From assembly GCA_022241605.1 (NCBI GenBank), contig JAKOMQ010000003.1:19655-83654 (forward strand): a DNA stretch of 64,000 nt, given 5' to 3'. Position 1 is the first letter of the stretch. The number at the start of each line of letters is the position of its first letter. The position numbers and the translations under genes are program-made. The notes below the pieces were generated by a model. The model was not told the DNA's origin, ran no database searches, and saw nothing but the letters and a program-made list of their open reading frames with translations. Source of the stretch: Aquimonas sp. (GTDB lineage: Bacteria; Pseudomonadota; Gammaproteobacteria; Xanthomonadales; Xanthomonadaceae). Shown here piece after piece: positions 9,365 through 17,822 of the stretch.

Positions 9365-9808
9365 TCAGGATGATTGCGGCAGCCGCGGCTTGGCGAATCG
9401 CGCGAACACTGCGCCGCCCAGTGCGCCCGCCGCCACGAACAGCCCCAGTCCCAGCCCGTCGCGCGCGCCAGCGACCACGCTCATGCCAAGCAGGGCCTCC
9501 ATGCTGAGCAGGGCGGTGAGGATCGCGGCTGCGCCGGCGGCGATGTGCAGGCCGGGGCCCACGCCGCGCGCCCAGCGCCGGATGCCTCCGGCTACCGCGA
9601 ACGCAATCAGGAACCCGCCGGCAACGATCAGCGCATACACCGGCGCAAAGCCCCAGAGGTCGCTTGCCATTGCCTGCAGCCGCAGGCCGAAAGGAATCTC
9701 CGCACCCAGTGCGACCAACGCGGCGTGGATGCGCAGGGTCTGGATCAGGCTGGAGGCTGCCGCGGTTACCAGCACCGCCAGCACGAAGCCGACCAGCGCG
9801 CGCTTCAT
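9365..9808 (-). CDS. Small membrane protein of unknown function
   Basis: The 147-residue product appears to have four hydrophobic segments: an N-terminal one (about 3-18) and stretches near 57-74, 88-106 and 113-132. I do not recognise the family. The gene starts 30 bp after speE on the same strand, so it is probably cotranscribed with it. That position suggests, but does not show, a link to polyamine metabolism. Confidence 0.65.
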   Translation of the reverse strand: MKRALVGFVLAVLVTAAASSLIQTLRIHAALVALGAEIPFGLRLQAMASDLWGFAPVYALIVAGGFLIAFAVAGGIRRWARGVGPGLHIAAGAAAILTALLSMEALLGMSVVAGARDGLGLGLFVAAGALGGAVFARFAKPRLPQSS

Positions 9809-9838
9809 CGGCGCGCGCCCGTCAAAGCCGCCGTGGCC

Positions 9839-10696
9839 TTACTCGCCGCCCAGCGCCTCACGCATGAACTCCGGCAGGACCAGGGCGGCGCGGTGGATGT
9901 CCACGTTGTAATAGCGGGTTTTAAAGGTCTTGCTCTGCGCGCCGCGCTCGCGGAAACCGGCAATCTCGCCGCCCTTGCGCGCCAGGGTGCAGCTCCACCA
10001 GCCAGTGGGGTAGCAGGGCTGCGGAAAAGGCAGCGTCTTGACGTCTGCGAAGCCAGCAGACTTCAGGTGATGGCGCATCGCCTTGATCAGGCCGATGTGG
10101 CCCAGCGGCGACTCCGACTGCTGCACCAGCATGCCGCCGGGGCGCAGCGCTTTCAGGCAGGACACGTAGAACGCCTCATTGAACAGCCCCTCGGCCGGGC
10201 CGACCGGATCGGTGGAGTCCACGATCACGATGTCCACGCTCTCGGGCGCTGCTTCCTTCATGTACTTGATGCCGTCATCCCACATCAGGTGGGCGCGCGG
10301 GTCTTCGTTGGCGTCGCAGAGCTCGGGGAAATACTTTTCCGCCATCCGCGTGACCTGCTCGTCGATGTCGCACTGCACGGCGGACTCGACTTCCTTGTGC
10401 TTGAGCACCTCGCGCAGGGTGCCGCAGTCGCCGCCGCCGATGATGACCACGCGCTTTGGGTTGCTGTGGGTGAACAGCACCGGGTGCGACATCATCTCGT
10501 GGTACAGGAAGTTATCGCGGGTGGTCAGCATCACCGCCCCGTCGATCAGCATCAGGTTGCCCCAGTCGGTGGTCTCGAAGATCTCGATCTTCTGGAACGG
10601 CGACTGTACTTCGTCGAGCTTCTTCGTCACCCGGAACCCGATGGAAGAGCCCAAAGGCTCGAAGTTCTCGTAGTGCCAGGTAGTTTCAGCGCTCAT
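9839..10696 (-). CDS. speE: Polyamine aminopropyltransferase (spermidine synthase)
   Basis: The 285-residue product has the spermidine synthase fold. GGGDCGTLREVL is the decarboxylated-SAM binding loop, CDIDEQVT carries the ribose-binding acidic residue, and DSTDPVGPAEGLF is the catalytic segment. It transfers an aminopropyl group to putrescine in the cytoplasm. Length is normal. It is divergent from the arginine decarboxylase gene speA across a 146 bp gap, so the two polyamine genes probably share a control region. Confidence 0.95.
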   Translation of the reverse strand: MSAETTWHYENFEPLGSSIGFRVTKKLDEVQSPFQKIEIFETTDWGNLMLIDGAVMLTTRDNFLYHEMMSHPVLFTHSNPKRVVIIGGGDCGTLREVLKHKEVESAVQCDIDEQVTRMAEKYFPELCDANEDPRAHLMWDDGIKYMKEAAPESVDIVIVDSTDPVGPAEGLFNEAFYVSCLKALRPGGMLVQQSESPLGHIGLIKAMRHHLKSAGFADVKTLPFPQPCYPTGWWSCTLARKGGEIAGFRERGAQSKTFKTRYYNVDIHRAALVLPEFMREALGGE

Positions 10697-10842
10697 TTAT
10701 CAGGTCCGGGGCAACAGGGGCAAGTTCGCGATTGTACCGGAGGGTCGTCCGGTCGGCTGCCCCTTTGCCGGCCTCACGTCCGCTGGCGTCCCGCGGTTTA
10801 AACTGTGCGGCCTTCACTTCCTGCCGCTGGAGTCCGCCGCCC
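10697..10842. promoter_or_regulatory. Divergent speE/speA intergenic region
   Basis: Translation starts of speE (leftward) and speA (rightward) face away from this 146 bp gap, so promoters for both must lie here or slightly inside the genes. I could not pick out a convincing -35/-10 pair or a known operator. Confidence 0.45.
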
Positions 10843-12732
10843 ATGAGCGAGTGGTCGATCGATCGCGCCCGTCGCACCTACGCCGTACCGCACTGGGGCG
10901 AGGGCTATTTCGACATCGATGCCGAGGGCGGCATTGAAGTGCTGCCGCGCGGCGGCGAGGGCCCGCGGATCTCCTTGCCGGCGGTGGTGGATCAGGCCCT
11001 GGCCACCGGCATGAAGCTGCCGCTGCTGCTGCGCTTCTCCGACGTGCTTGGCCACCGCCTCGGTCGCCTGCAGGCCGCGTTCGCGCAGGCCATGCGTGAT
11101 CTGGACTACAGCGGTGGCTACACCGCGGTGTACCCCATCAAGGTCAACCAGCACTACGGCGTGGCTGGCGAGCTGGCCGCCCACGGCGGCGAGGGCTTCG
11201 GGCTGGAAGCCGGCTCCAAGCCGGAGCTGATGGCGGTACTCGCGCTGTCGCGCCCCGGCGGCGTGGTCGTGTGCAACGGCTACAAGGACCGCGAGTACAT
11301 CCGCCTGGCCCTGATCGGCCGCCGTTTGGGTCTTGAGACCTACATCGTGGTCGAGAAAGCGTCCGAGCTCGAACACATCATCGAAGAATCGAAGGCGCTG
11401 GGCGTGCGCCCGGGCCTGGGCGTGCGCATGCGCCTGGCCAGCCTTGGCGCCGGCAAGTGGCAGAACAGCGGCGGCGACAAGGCCAAGTTCGGGCTGTCGC
11501 CGCGCCAGCTGATCGACCTGATCGAGCGCCTGCGCAGCGCCGACATGCTCGACTGTCTTGAGCTGCTGCATTTCCACATGGGCAGCCAGATCTCCAACGT
11601 GCGCGACTTCGCCGCCGGCATGCGCGAGGCCACCCGCTACTTCGTGGAAGTGAGCAAGCTCGGCGCGCCGATCCGCTACATGGATGTCGGCGGTGGCCTG
11701 GGCGTCGACTACGAAGGCACCCGCTCGCGCGGCAGCTGCTCGATCAACTACGGCCTGGAGCAGTACGCCAGCACCATCGTGCAGCCGCTGGCCGAGGCCT
11801 GCGTCGAGCATGGCCTGACGCCCCCCAAGGTGATGACCGAATCCGGTCGTGCGTTGACCGCTCACCACGCCCTGCTGGTCGCAAACGTGTCGGAAGTCGA
11901 GCCCGCGCCGGAAGGCGCGGTGCCACCGGCTGCCGGCGACGAGCCGACGGTGATCCGTCACCTGCGCGAAACCCATGCCGCGCTGGATGAGCGCCCGGCG
12001 ATCGAGCTCTACCACGAGGCCCAGCACTACCAGGCCGAGGGCCAGGCCCTGTATGCGCTGGGCCAACTGCAGCTGGATCAGCGCGCCGTCATCGACGACT
12101 TGTTCTATGCGATTGCCCACGCCGTGCGCGCGCGCCTGGACTACGCCGAGAAGGGTCATCGCGCGGTGCTCGACGAGCTCAACGAGCGCCTCGTCGACAA
12201 GTACTTCGTCAACTTCTCGGTGTTCGAATCGATCCCCGATGTGTGGGCGATCGACCAGATTTTCCCGATCGCGCCGATTCACCGCCTGAACGAAGCGCCG
12301 ACCCGCCGCGGCATCATCGCCGACCTCACCTGCGACTCCGATGGCCAGGTCGAGACCTATGTCGACAGCGGCGACCTCGACAGCAGCCTGCCCCTGCACG
12401 TGCCGCGTGCCGGCGAAAGCTACCGCCTCGGCATTTTCATGGTCGGCGCCTACCAGGACACGCTGGGCGACATCCACAACCTGTTCGGCGACACCGATGC
12501 CGTGAACGTGCGCCTGACCGGCAGCGGCTACACGCTGGAGCGCAGCCGCCGCGGCGACACCGCCGACGTGATGCTCGACTACGTGGGCTACAGCCTGTCC
12601 GACCTGCGCCGCCGCTACGGCGCCATGGTGGCCGCCGCCGACCTGCCGGCGGCTGAGGCGGTGGCGCTCACCGCCGCACTGGAGGCTGGCCTGACCGGCT
12701 ACACCTACCTCGCGGACGAGGCCAATGGCTGA
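10843..12732 (+). CDS. speA: Biosynthetic arginine decarboxylase
   Basis: The ATG at 10843 gives a 629-residue product beginning MSEWSIDRARRTYAV, the usual N-terminus and length of SpeA. The frame is open further upstream, but that extension is atypical. The probable PLP lysine is Lys100 in YPIKVNQH. HMGSQISN and VGGGLGVDYEG are fold type III motifs of the enzyme. SpeA converts arginine to agmatine, the first step of the agmatine route to putrescine, which SpeE encoded across the gap then uses. The last 8 bases overlap the next gene, indicating translational coupling. Confidence 0.96.
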   Translation: MSEWSIDRARRTYAVPHWGEGYFDIDAEGGIEVLPRGGEGPRISLPAVVDQALATGMKLPLLLRFSDVLGHRLGRLQAAFAQAMRDLDYSGGYTAVYPIKVNQHYGVAGELAAHGGEGFGLEAGSKPELMAVLALSRPGGVVVCNGYKDREYIRLALIGRRLGLETYIVVEKASELEHIIEESKALGVRPGLGVRMRLASLGAGKWQNSGGDKAKFGLSPRQLIDLIERLRSADMLDCLELLHFHMGSQISNVRDFAAGMREATRYFVEVSKLGAPIRYMDVGGGLGVDYEGTRSRGSCSINYGLEQYASTIVQPLAEACVEHGLTPPKVMTESGRALTAHHALLVANVSEVEPAPEGAVPPAAGDEPTVIRHLRETHAALDERPAIELYHEAQHYQAEGQALYALGQLQLDQRAVIDDLFYAIAHAVRARLDYAEKGHRAVLDELNERLVDKYFVNFSVFESIPDVWAIDQIFPIAPIHRLNEAPTRRGIIADLTCDSDGQVETYVDSGDLDSSLPLHVPRAGESYRLGIFMVGAYQDTLGDIHNLFGDTDAVNVRLTGSGYTLERSRRGDTADVMLDYVGYSLSDLRRRYGAMVAAADLPAAEAVALTAALEAGLTGYTYLADEANG

Positions 12733-13597
12733 ACGCGGAGCCCTGCGCTGCGGTTTCATCGGCCTTGGCGCCATGGGCGCGCCCATGGCCGGCCATCTCC
12801 ACGCCCGCGGCCTGCTGGCCGTGGTCGGCAACCGCACCCGCGCGAAGGCCGACGCACAGGCCGCGGAACTCGGCGTGCGCGCCGCGGCTTCGGCCTCCGA
12901 CTTCGCCGACTGCGATGTGGTGCTGCTGTGCGTCTCCGAAGACGCCGACGTGCTGCAAAACGTCGGTGAACTGCGCGAGGTGCTCAAGCCCGGCACGCGC
13001 CTGGTCGACCACTCCACCGTCAGCGCCGACACCGCGCGCGAAGCCGCCCGCCTGCTCGCCGAGCGCGGCATCGGCTTTATCGATGCGCCGGTCAGCGGCG
13101 GCGCGGAAGGTGCGCGCCTTGGCAAGCTCTCGATCATGGTCGGCGGCAATGCGGAGGATCTCGACGCCGTACGTCCGGCGCTGGAGGCCTACGCCTTGCG
13201 CATCACCCACATGGGCGACACCGGCGCGGGCCAGAGCACCAAGGCCGTCAACCAGGTGCTGGTGGCCGGCATCAACGAGGCCGTCTGCGAGGGTCTCGCG
13301 CTGGGCGAGAAGCTCGGCCTCGACCCCGACAAGCTGCTGCCCACGCTGGGCGCCGGTGCCGCCGGCAACTGGTTCCTCGACAAGCGCGGCGCCAGCATGC
13401 TGCGCCGCGAGTACGTGCCCGGCTTCAAATGCGCCCACCTGCTCAAGGACCTGCGCATCGTGCTCGGCATGGCGCAGACGGCAGGCGTCAACACCGCGGT
13501 GATCGAGCAGGCCCTGGCCGACTACGCCGCCCTGGTCGAGCGCGGGTTGGGCGATGCGGATACGTCTGCGTTGATCGAGCTGAAGCGGCAGGGGTGA
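12725..13597 (+). CDS. NAD(P)-dependent beta-hydroxyacid dehydrogenase (3-hydroxyisobutyrate dehydrogenase family)
   Basis: The 290-residue product has the family nucleotide motif GFIGLGAMGAPM at residues 10-21, the substrate-binding DAPVSGGAEGAR segment and the catalytic Lys173 in GQSTKAVNQ. Members reduce or oxidise 3-hydroxyisobutyrate, tartronate semialdehyde or succinate semialdehyde, and sequence alone does not choose between these. A succinic-semialdehyde role would connect to putrescine breakdown, but that is only a thought from context. The start overlaps the end of speA by 8 bases. Confidence 0.9.
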   Translation: MAERGALRCGFIGLGAMGAPMAGHLHARGLLAVVGNRTRAKADAQAAELGVRAAASASDFADCDVVLLCVSEDADVLQNVGELREVLKPGTRLVDHSTVSADTAREAARLLAERGIGFIDAPVSGGAEGARLGKLSIMVGGNAEDLDAVRPALEAYALRITHMGDTGAGQSTKAVNQVLVAGINEAVCEGLALGEKLGLDPDKLLPTLGAGAAGNWFLDKRGASMLRREYVPGFKCAHLLKDLRIVLGMAQTAGVNTAVIEQALADYAALVERGLGDADTSALIELKRQG

Positions 13598-13607
13598 GTT
13601 CAGCGCC

Positions 13608-14633
13608 ATGCTGCTCAACCTGCTGATCGGCTTCTCCCTCGGCGCGGCCGCGCTGCTGATGCTGGCCTTCGCCACCGCCTACCGCAGCCTCGACCTGCCT
13701 CTGCAGTCGCGCGCGGCGGGCTGGGTAATGCTGCTGGGTCTGGCGCATACGCAGTGGAGCCATTTGGCGATTGCTGCCTCCAGTGCGCCGATGCCGCTGG
13801 ATCGGGCCTATGTGGCGGTGCTGTTCCTGCAGTCGCTGGGCTTCTACTGGCTGCTGCTGGGCCTGCTGCGGCGCGATCAGGACTGGCGGCGCTGGGAGTG
13901 GGCGCTGCCGCTGGCTGCGCTGCTGGCGGGTCTGCTGGTGCCGCTGGCCTGGGCGGTGCCGCTGGCGCTGGGCATGGGCACCGGCTTCGCCCTGCATCTC
14001 GCGCTTCTGCTCTATCGGTTGCGCGGGCTGCGGCGCTGGTTCCGGCTGGAGCTGCCGGTGGTTCTGGTTTTCGCGCTGATGGGTGTGGCAACCGCGGCGA
14101 TCGGGCTGTGGGCGCCGCTGGGTGCCGGCTGGGTGCTGTATGCGGAGGTCTACGCACTGCTGATCGCGATCGGTTTTCTTGGCGTGCTCTGGCTGCTGCT
14201 GGCGGTGCCGGACATCGCCGGCAAGACCCGCGAGGCCGTGGCCCAGAGCTATGCCCAGAGCACGCTCGGCCGGGTCGACGTGGAGGCCAAGCTGGCCGAG
14301 CTGACGCGGCTGTTCGAAGCGGAGCACATCCATCGCGACGAAGGCCTGAGCCTGGCGCGTGCGGCCGAGCTGTTGGAGCTCAGCACCCATCAGCTGTCGG
14401 AGCTGGTCAACACCCGCCTGGGCATCGGCTTCTCCAAGCTGGTGCGCCAGCACCGGGTGCGCGATGCACAGAAGATGCTGGTCGACGAGCCGCGGGCCTC
14501 GGTGCTGTCGGTCGGCCTCGCCGTGGGCTTCGCCTCGCAGTCGACCTTCTACGTGGCCTTCCGCGAGGAGCTGGGCGTGGTGCCCGGGCAGTACCGCAAG
14601 CAGGCCGCGGCCGGGGCGCAGGTGGCCGACTGA
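13608..14633 (+). CDS. Membrane-bound AraC-family transcriptional regulator
   Basis: The 341-residue product has six or seven hydrophobic helices in its first 210 or so residues. These are followed by a C-terminal AraC-type double helix-turn-helix, with LARAAELLELSTHQLSELVN and SVGLAVGFASQSTFYVAFRE as the recognisable parts. Regulators of this design are presumed to sense a signal in or across the membrane and act on DNA from there. Target genes are unknown. It starts 10 bp after the dehydrogenase gene on the same strand. Confidence 0.88.
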   Translation: MLLNLLIGFSLGAAALLMLAFATAYRSLDLPLQSRAAGWVMLLGLAHTQWSHLAIAASSAPMPLDRAYVAVLFLQSLGFYWLLLGLLRRDQDWRRWEWALPLAALLAGLLVPLAWAVPLALGMGTGFALHLALLLYRLRGLRRWFRLELPVVLVFALMGVATAAIGLWAPLGAGWVLYAEVYALLIAIGFLGVLWLLLAVPDIAGKTREAVAQSYAQSTLGRVDVEAKLAELTRLFEAEHIHRDEGLSLARAAELLELSTHQLSELVNTRLGIGFSKLVRQHRVRDAQKMLVDEPRASVLSVGLAVGFASQSTFYVAFREELGVVPGQYRKQAAAGAQVAD

Positions 14634-14801
14634 GGGCCACTCTCGGGCAGTGGAAACTGCCGGATGATCATTCTGGAAGTGCGCAAGTGATTGATTCGGC
14701 GAGCGCTGCTCCGCGAACTGCTGCGGACTGATCGTTCCGGAAGCGCGCGCCGGGTGGCGGCGGGGAGCCTGTGGGCCGGTTCCCAACAACGAGGTGTCGC
14801 C

Positions 14802-15206
14802 ATGTCCCTGCCCATCGATCCCGCCCAGCTGCATGTCGCCTATGCGATCTATCTCGCCGTCTCGATCGCGCTCACCGTCTGGGTGGCACGCGCCCTGTCC
14901 GGCAGCGGTGAAGTCTTCCTGGTGCGCTGCTTCGGCCAGGACACGGAGCTGGCGCAGTCGACCAATCGCCTGCTGGTGATTGGCTTCTACCTGATCAACC
15001 TCGGTTTCATAAGCTACCGCCTGGGCCGCTGGCCGGAGTCGGGCGCGCTGGTGCCCGAGGTCGGCATGCGGATCGGCGTCACCCTGCTGGTGCTGGGCGC
15101 GATGCACTTCTTCAACATGCTGCTGATCGCCCGCATGGGCCAGACCGTGAACCGCTGGTTGCGCGATCAGGACCGCGCGGGCGAAGCCGCGCGGCCGCAG
15201 GCATGA
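14802..15206 (+). CDS. Small inner-membrane protein of unknown function
   Basis: The ATG at 14802 is preferred because GAGGT lies upstream at good spacing and the earlier in-frame extension is not protein-like. The 134-residue product has three hydrophobic segments, near residues 9-29, 57-75 and 90-112, and a charged tail. I do not recognise the family. Its stop overlaps the start of the next gene by 4 bases (ATGA), so the two membrane proteins are likely made together. Confidence 0.7.
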   Translation: MSLPIDPAQLHVAYAIYLAVSIALTVWVARALSGSGEVFLVRCFGQDTELAQSTNRLLVIGFYLINLGFISYRLGRWPESGALVPEVGMRIGVTLLVLGAMHFFNMLLIARMGQTVNRWLRDQDRAGEAARPQA

Positions 15207-15700
15207 GCGCCGCGATGGTGGAGTCTGGCGGACCGGGGCATGAAGCCAGTTCGAGCGCGGCGGACCCCGAGGGCCTGCTCGGCAGCGCGCTCATCCAATA
15301 CTTCGTTGCCACCGTGTGTGCTGCCTTCGGCGTCAGCCTGCTGTTCCTGCTCGGCGCGGTGGTCTCCGCCCCGGGCAGCAACGACTTCTCGATACTGATC
15401 ACGATCCCCGCGGGTGCAGTCGTCATCGGCACCATCGCCTTCCTGATCGGCATCTTGCCTGCAATGCTGATCTGCGCCCCGCTGTCCGCCGGCTTGCTGC
15501 GTCTGGGCCTGCGTCATCCGCTTTGGCACGCGGCGGTGGGCGCGGTGCCCGGTCTGCTGCTGCTGGCGCTGAGCGAATGGCCCTCGCCTCAAGCTCAGGC
15601 CAGCGGCTGGCTGATGCTGGCCGTGCCCTTCCTGGTCTACGGCTCTGCCGCCGGGCTGCTGGCCGGGTGGTGGCTACGGCGTCGCTTTGCGCAGCGCTGA
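15203..15700 (+). CDS. Small membrane protein of unknown function
   Basis: The 165-residue product has about four hydrophobic segments after a charged 25-residue N-terminus, with GSALIQYFVATVCAAFG as the first. No family is recognised. It overlaps the previous membrane-protein gene by 4 bases and is followed 14 bp later by a family 1 repeat that separates it from the convergent photolyase-like gene. Confidence 0.65.
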   Translation: MSAAMVESGGPGHEASSSAADPEGLLGSALIQYFVATVCAAFGVSLLFLLGAVVSAPGSNDFSILITIPAGAVVIGTIAFLIGILPAMLICAPLSAGLLRLGLRHPLWHAAVGAVPGLLLLALSEWPSPQAQASGWLMLAVPFLVYGSAAGLLAGWWLRRRFAQR

Positions 15701-15714
15701 TCGTCCTGCAGCAC

Positions 15715-15798
15715 TCAGAGCGTGTGAAAAAGCCCAGATGCCGTAGCGAGGGCGTCCGACGGCGGCTGTAGCAGGCGGATGGTTCTCACAGGCATTCA
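15715..15798 (-). repeat. Stop-codon-anchored palindromic repeat, family 1, full-length copy
   Basis: Read on the minus strand, it starts with the TGA stop of the photolyase-like gene (TGAATGCCTGTGAGAACC) and ends with TTTTTCACACGCTCTGA. The two ends are an imperfect inverted repeat. The middle has CCGCCTGCTACAGCCGCC and a short internal stem. It matches the copy at 35167-35251 along nearly its whole length. Confidence 0.85.
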
Positions 15799-17040
15799 AC
15801 CCAAGCCAAGCGCCCGCAGTTGCTTCGGAATCCGCTCGCGAAATGGAAAGAAGCCGCGGTTGGCAAACGGCCAGAACTGGCTGTCCCAGTCGCGGCGCAC
15901 GCGGGTCAGCGACACGCCGCGGGCCTGCAGTTGCGGGGCCAGTCGGTTCAGCAGGTCGGAGATCGGGCCGACCGGGGCGTCGGGCGTCAGCAGCGCATCG
16001 GTCCCGTGGGCTGCCGCGAGGTCGGCCAGGGCATCTGCAGTGGCCGCTTCCGCGCCCAGCGCCTGCACCGCCAACCCGGCCTGCTGCAGGCGCTGGCCGG
16101 TGTCGGCGCAGGCGCCGTCGACGAAGGCGCGCGCCCTGTCGCCCCAGGGCCAGTCCGCGGCGCTGGTGATTAGAACCGCAGCACGCAGGTCGAGGCCGGC
16201 GGGCAGGGCCGAGAGCGGGTCGAGGTCCTCGGGGTGGGCCAGCAGAAGGGCGCGCGTATCGGCGGCGGGCTGCGGGCGAAGCGCCAGCGTCGAAGCCGCC
16301 GGCAGCGGCGGCTCGACCAGGGCCTCGGCGGTGTCGGCCAGCCCGCGCGGGGTAAAGCGCCCGTCGGTGTAGCGGGCGATGTTGTCCGCGCGGGCCAGGT
16401 AGGTTTTGCCGGCGGTCTGCAGGCCGGCCACCCAGCGCCAGGACAGGGTGTTGCTGGCCGGATCGGCGTCCAGCAGGTGGCGGGCGAAGAAGTCCGCGCC
16501 CAGCGCCCAGGGCAGGCGCAGGGTAAAGATCCAGATCGAGGCGAACCACATCCGCGCGTGGTTGTGCAGGTAGCCGGTGTCGACCAGCTCGCGGGCCCAG
16601 TCGTCGAAGCCTTCAATGCCGGTGCGGCCGCCTTCGGCGGCTTCGATGTTCGCGCGCAGGGCGATGTCCTTGCGCGACCGCGTGCGGTCGGACTCCACGG
16701 TTTCCAGATAGCGCGCCCACACGGCCGGACGCAGCTCCAGCCAGCCCTTCCAGTAGGTGCGCCAGAGCACTTCCTGCACAAATTTGTCGGCCTGCTCCAG
16801 CCGATAGCGCTGCAGCACAGAGGCGACTACCTCCTGCTCGCCGAGCAGGCGATGGCGCAGATAGGGCGAGAGCACCGAGACATTGCCGCGACGCTCCGGA
16901 CCGTGGTCGGCGTTGCGTTCGTTGGCGTAGTGGCGGCCCGCGCGCGGCAGGAAGGCGTCCAGCCGGCGCAGGGCTTCTGCACGGCTGGGCGGGAAATCGC
17001 GCGACTGCGCGGCGGAGTTGGGTTCGATGGGCGTGTCCAT
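15796..17040 (-). CDS. Photolyase/cryptochrome-family FAD-binding protein, domain order apparently swapped
   Basis: The chosen ATG (17040) begins MDTPIEPN and gives 414 residues; the upstream in-frame extension is arginine-rich and unlikely. Residues about 15-230 look like the FAD-binding domain of photolyases. Visible motifs are VSVLSPYLRHRLL, TGYLHNHARMWFASIW and HLLDADPASNTLSWRW. The usual N-terminal antenna domain is missing from the front. Instead, residues about 235-395 form an alpha/beta-looking region that ends with the WDSQFWPFANRGFFPFRE segment, so an antenna-like Rossmann domain may follow the FAD domain. DNA repair or light sensing is possible but not proven. The stop codon lies inside a family 1 repeat. 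Confidence 0.75.
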   Translation of the reverse strand: MDTPIEPNSAAQSRDFPPSRAEALRRLDAFLPRAGRHYANERNADHGPERRGNVSVLSPYLRHRLLGEQEVVASVLQRYRLEQADKFVQEVLWRTYWKGWLELRPAVWARYLETVESDRTRSRKDIALRANIEAAEGGRTGIEGFDDWARELVDTGYLHNHARMWFASIWIFTLRLPWALGADFFARHLLDADPASNTLSWRWVAGLQTAGKTYLARADNIARYTDGRFTPRGLADTAEALVEPPLPAASTLALRPQPAADTRALLLAHPEDLDPLSALPAGLDLRAAVLITSAADWPWGDRARAFVDGACADTGQRLQQAGLAVQALGAEAATADALADLAAAHGTDALLTPDAPVGPISDLLNRLAPQLQARGVSLTRVRRDWDSQFWPFANRGFFPFRERIPKQLRALGLG

Positions 17041-17222
17041 CCCGGCATGCCAACAAAGCCGGCGCCTACGCCGCGTGCAGGGCGTGTCGCGCGGTCGCGA
17101 AGGATGCAGCCTGGAGCCCTTGCCGATGCCCGCGACCGCCGATGCCACCGGGATCGCCGCAGGCCCTGAGGACCGGTTAGCATCGCCGGCCCGCGCCCTG
17201 CGCCTCGCCCGGAGCCGGCCCC

Positions 17223-17639
17223 GTGGCGCCGATCGATACGCCCGATCCCGAACTTCTGGCCGCGGCACGCGCCGCTGCCGCCCGTGCCCACGCGCCCTAT
17301 TCGCGCTTCCACGTCGGCGCCGCCCTGCGCAGCGCCAGCGGTCGCGTGCATGCCGGCTGCAATGTCGAGAACGCCGCCTACCCGCTGACCGGTTGCGCCG
17401 AACGCCACGCCATTGCCGCCGGCGTGCTGGCCGAAGGCGCTGACTTCGCCATCGCCGACGTGCTGGTGGTTGCGCTGGACCCGGCAGGCGCCCTGCAGCC
17501 CGCCCCGCCCTGCGGCGGCTGCCGCCAGCAGATCCTGGAGCACGGCCGCCATGCCCGCGTGCAGTTCGTCGACGGCGATGCGCGCTGGTGCGCGGAGACG
17601 ATCGCGACGCTGCTGCCGTTCGGCTTCAGGCTGGATTGA
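17223..17639 (+). CDS. cdd: Cytidine deaminase
   Basis: The 138-residue product begins at GTG and has both zinc signatures of the small tetrameric cytidine deaminases: CAERHA with the catalytic glutamate, and PCGGCRQQ with two ligand cysteines. NVENAAYPLTGCAER is the substrate-binding block. It deaminates cytidine and deoxycytidine for pyrimidine salvage in the cytoplasm. Length matches the family. Its TGA stop is also the first three bases of a family 1 repeat. It is divergent from the photolyase-like gene. Confidence 0.95.
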   Translation: MAPIDTPDPELLAAARAAAARAHAPYSRFHVGAALRSASGRVHAGCNVENAAYPLTGCAERHAIAAGVLAEGADFAIADVLVVALDPAGALQPAPPCGGCRQQILEHGRHARVQFVDGDARWCAETIATLLPFGFRLD

Positions 17640-17700
17640 GAGCGTGTGAAAGGATTGCTCGCCTGCTGCCGCCGCTGGGCGTCTGTGGCGGCGCGATTTG
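17637..17700 (+). repeat. Stop-codon-anchored repeat, family 1, left part only
   Basis: It begins at the cdd stop codon (TGAGAGCGTGTGAAAG) and continues with CGCCTGCTGCCGCCGC and GTGGCGGCG, matching the left two-thirds of the full-length copies. The right-hand TCACACGCTCTGA terminus is not found downstream, so the copy looks truncated or decayed. Confidence 0.7.
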
Positions 17701-17822
17701 CCGAGAACGCCAAGAGACAACTTGGCTACGGCGTGCGAATGCTTCAGATGTCTTGAGCCTCGCAGCCCCAGCGTAACCCGCAGCTGCGATCCTCGGTGCC
17801 GCGCACTCACCGGAGCCCAGCC

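Noticed and set aside
10798-13149. Long minus-strand frame opposite speA and the dehydrogenase
   Set aside because: Both plus-strand genes have clear family motifs, and the antisense product has none.
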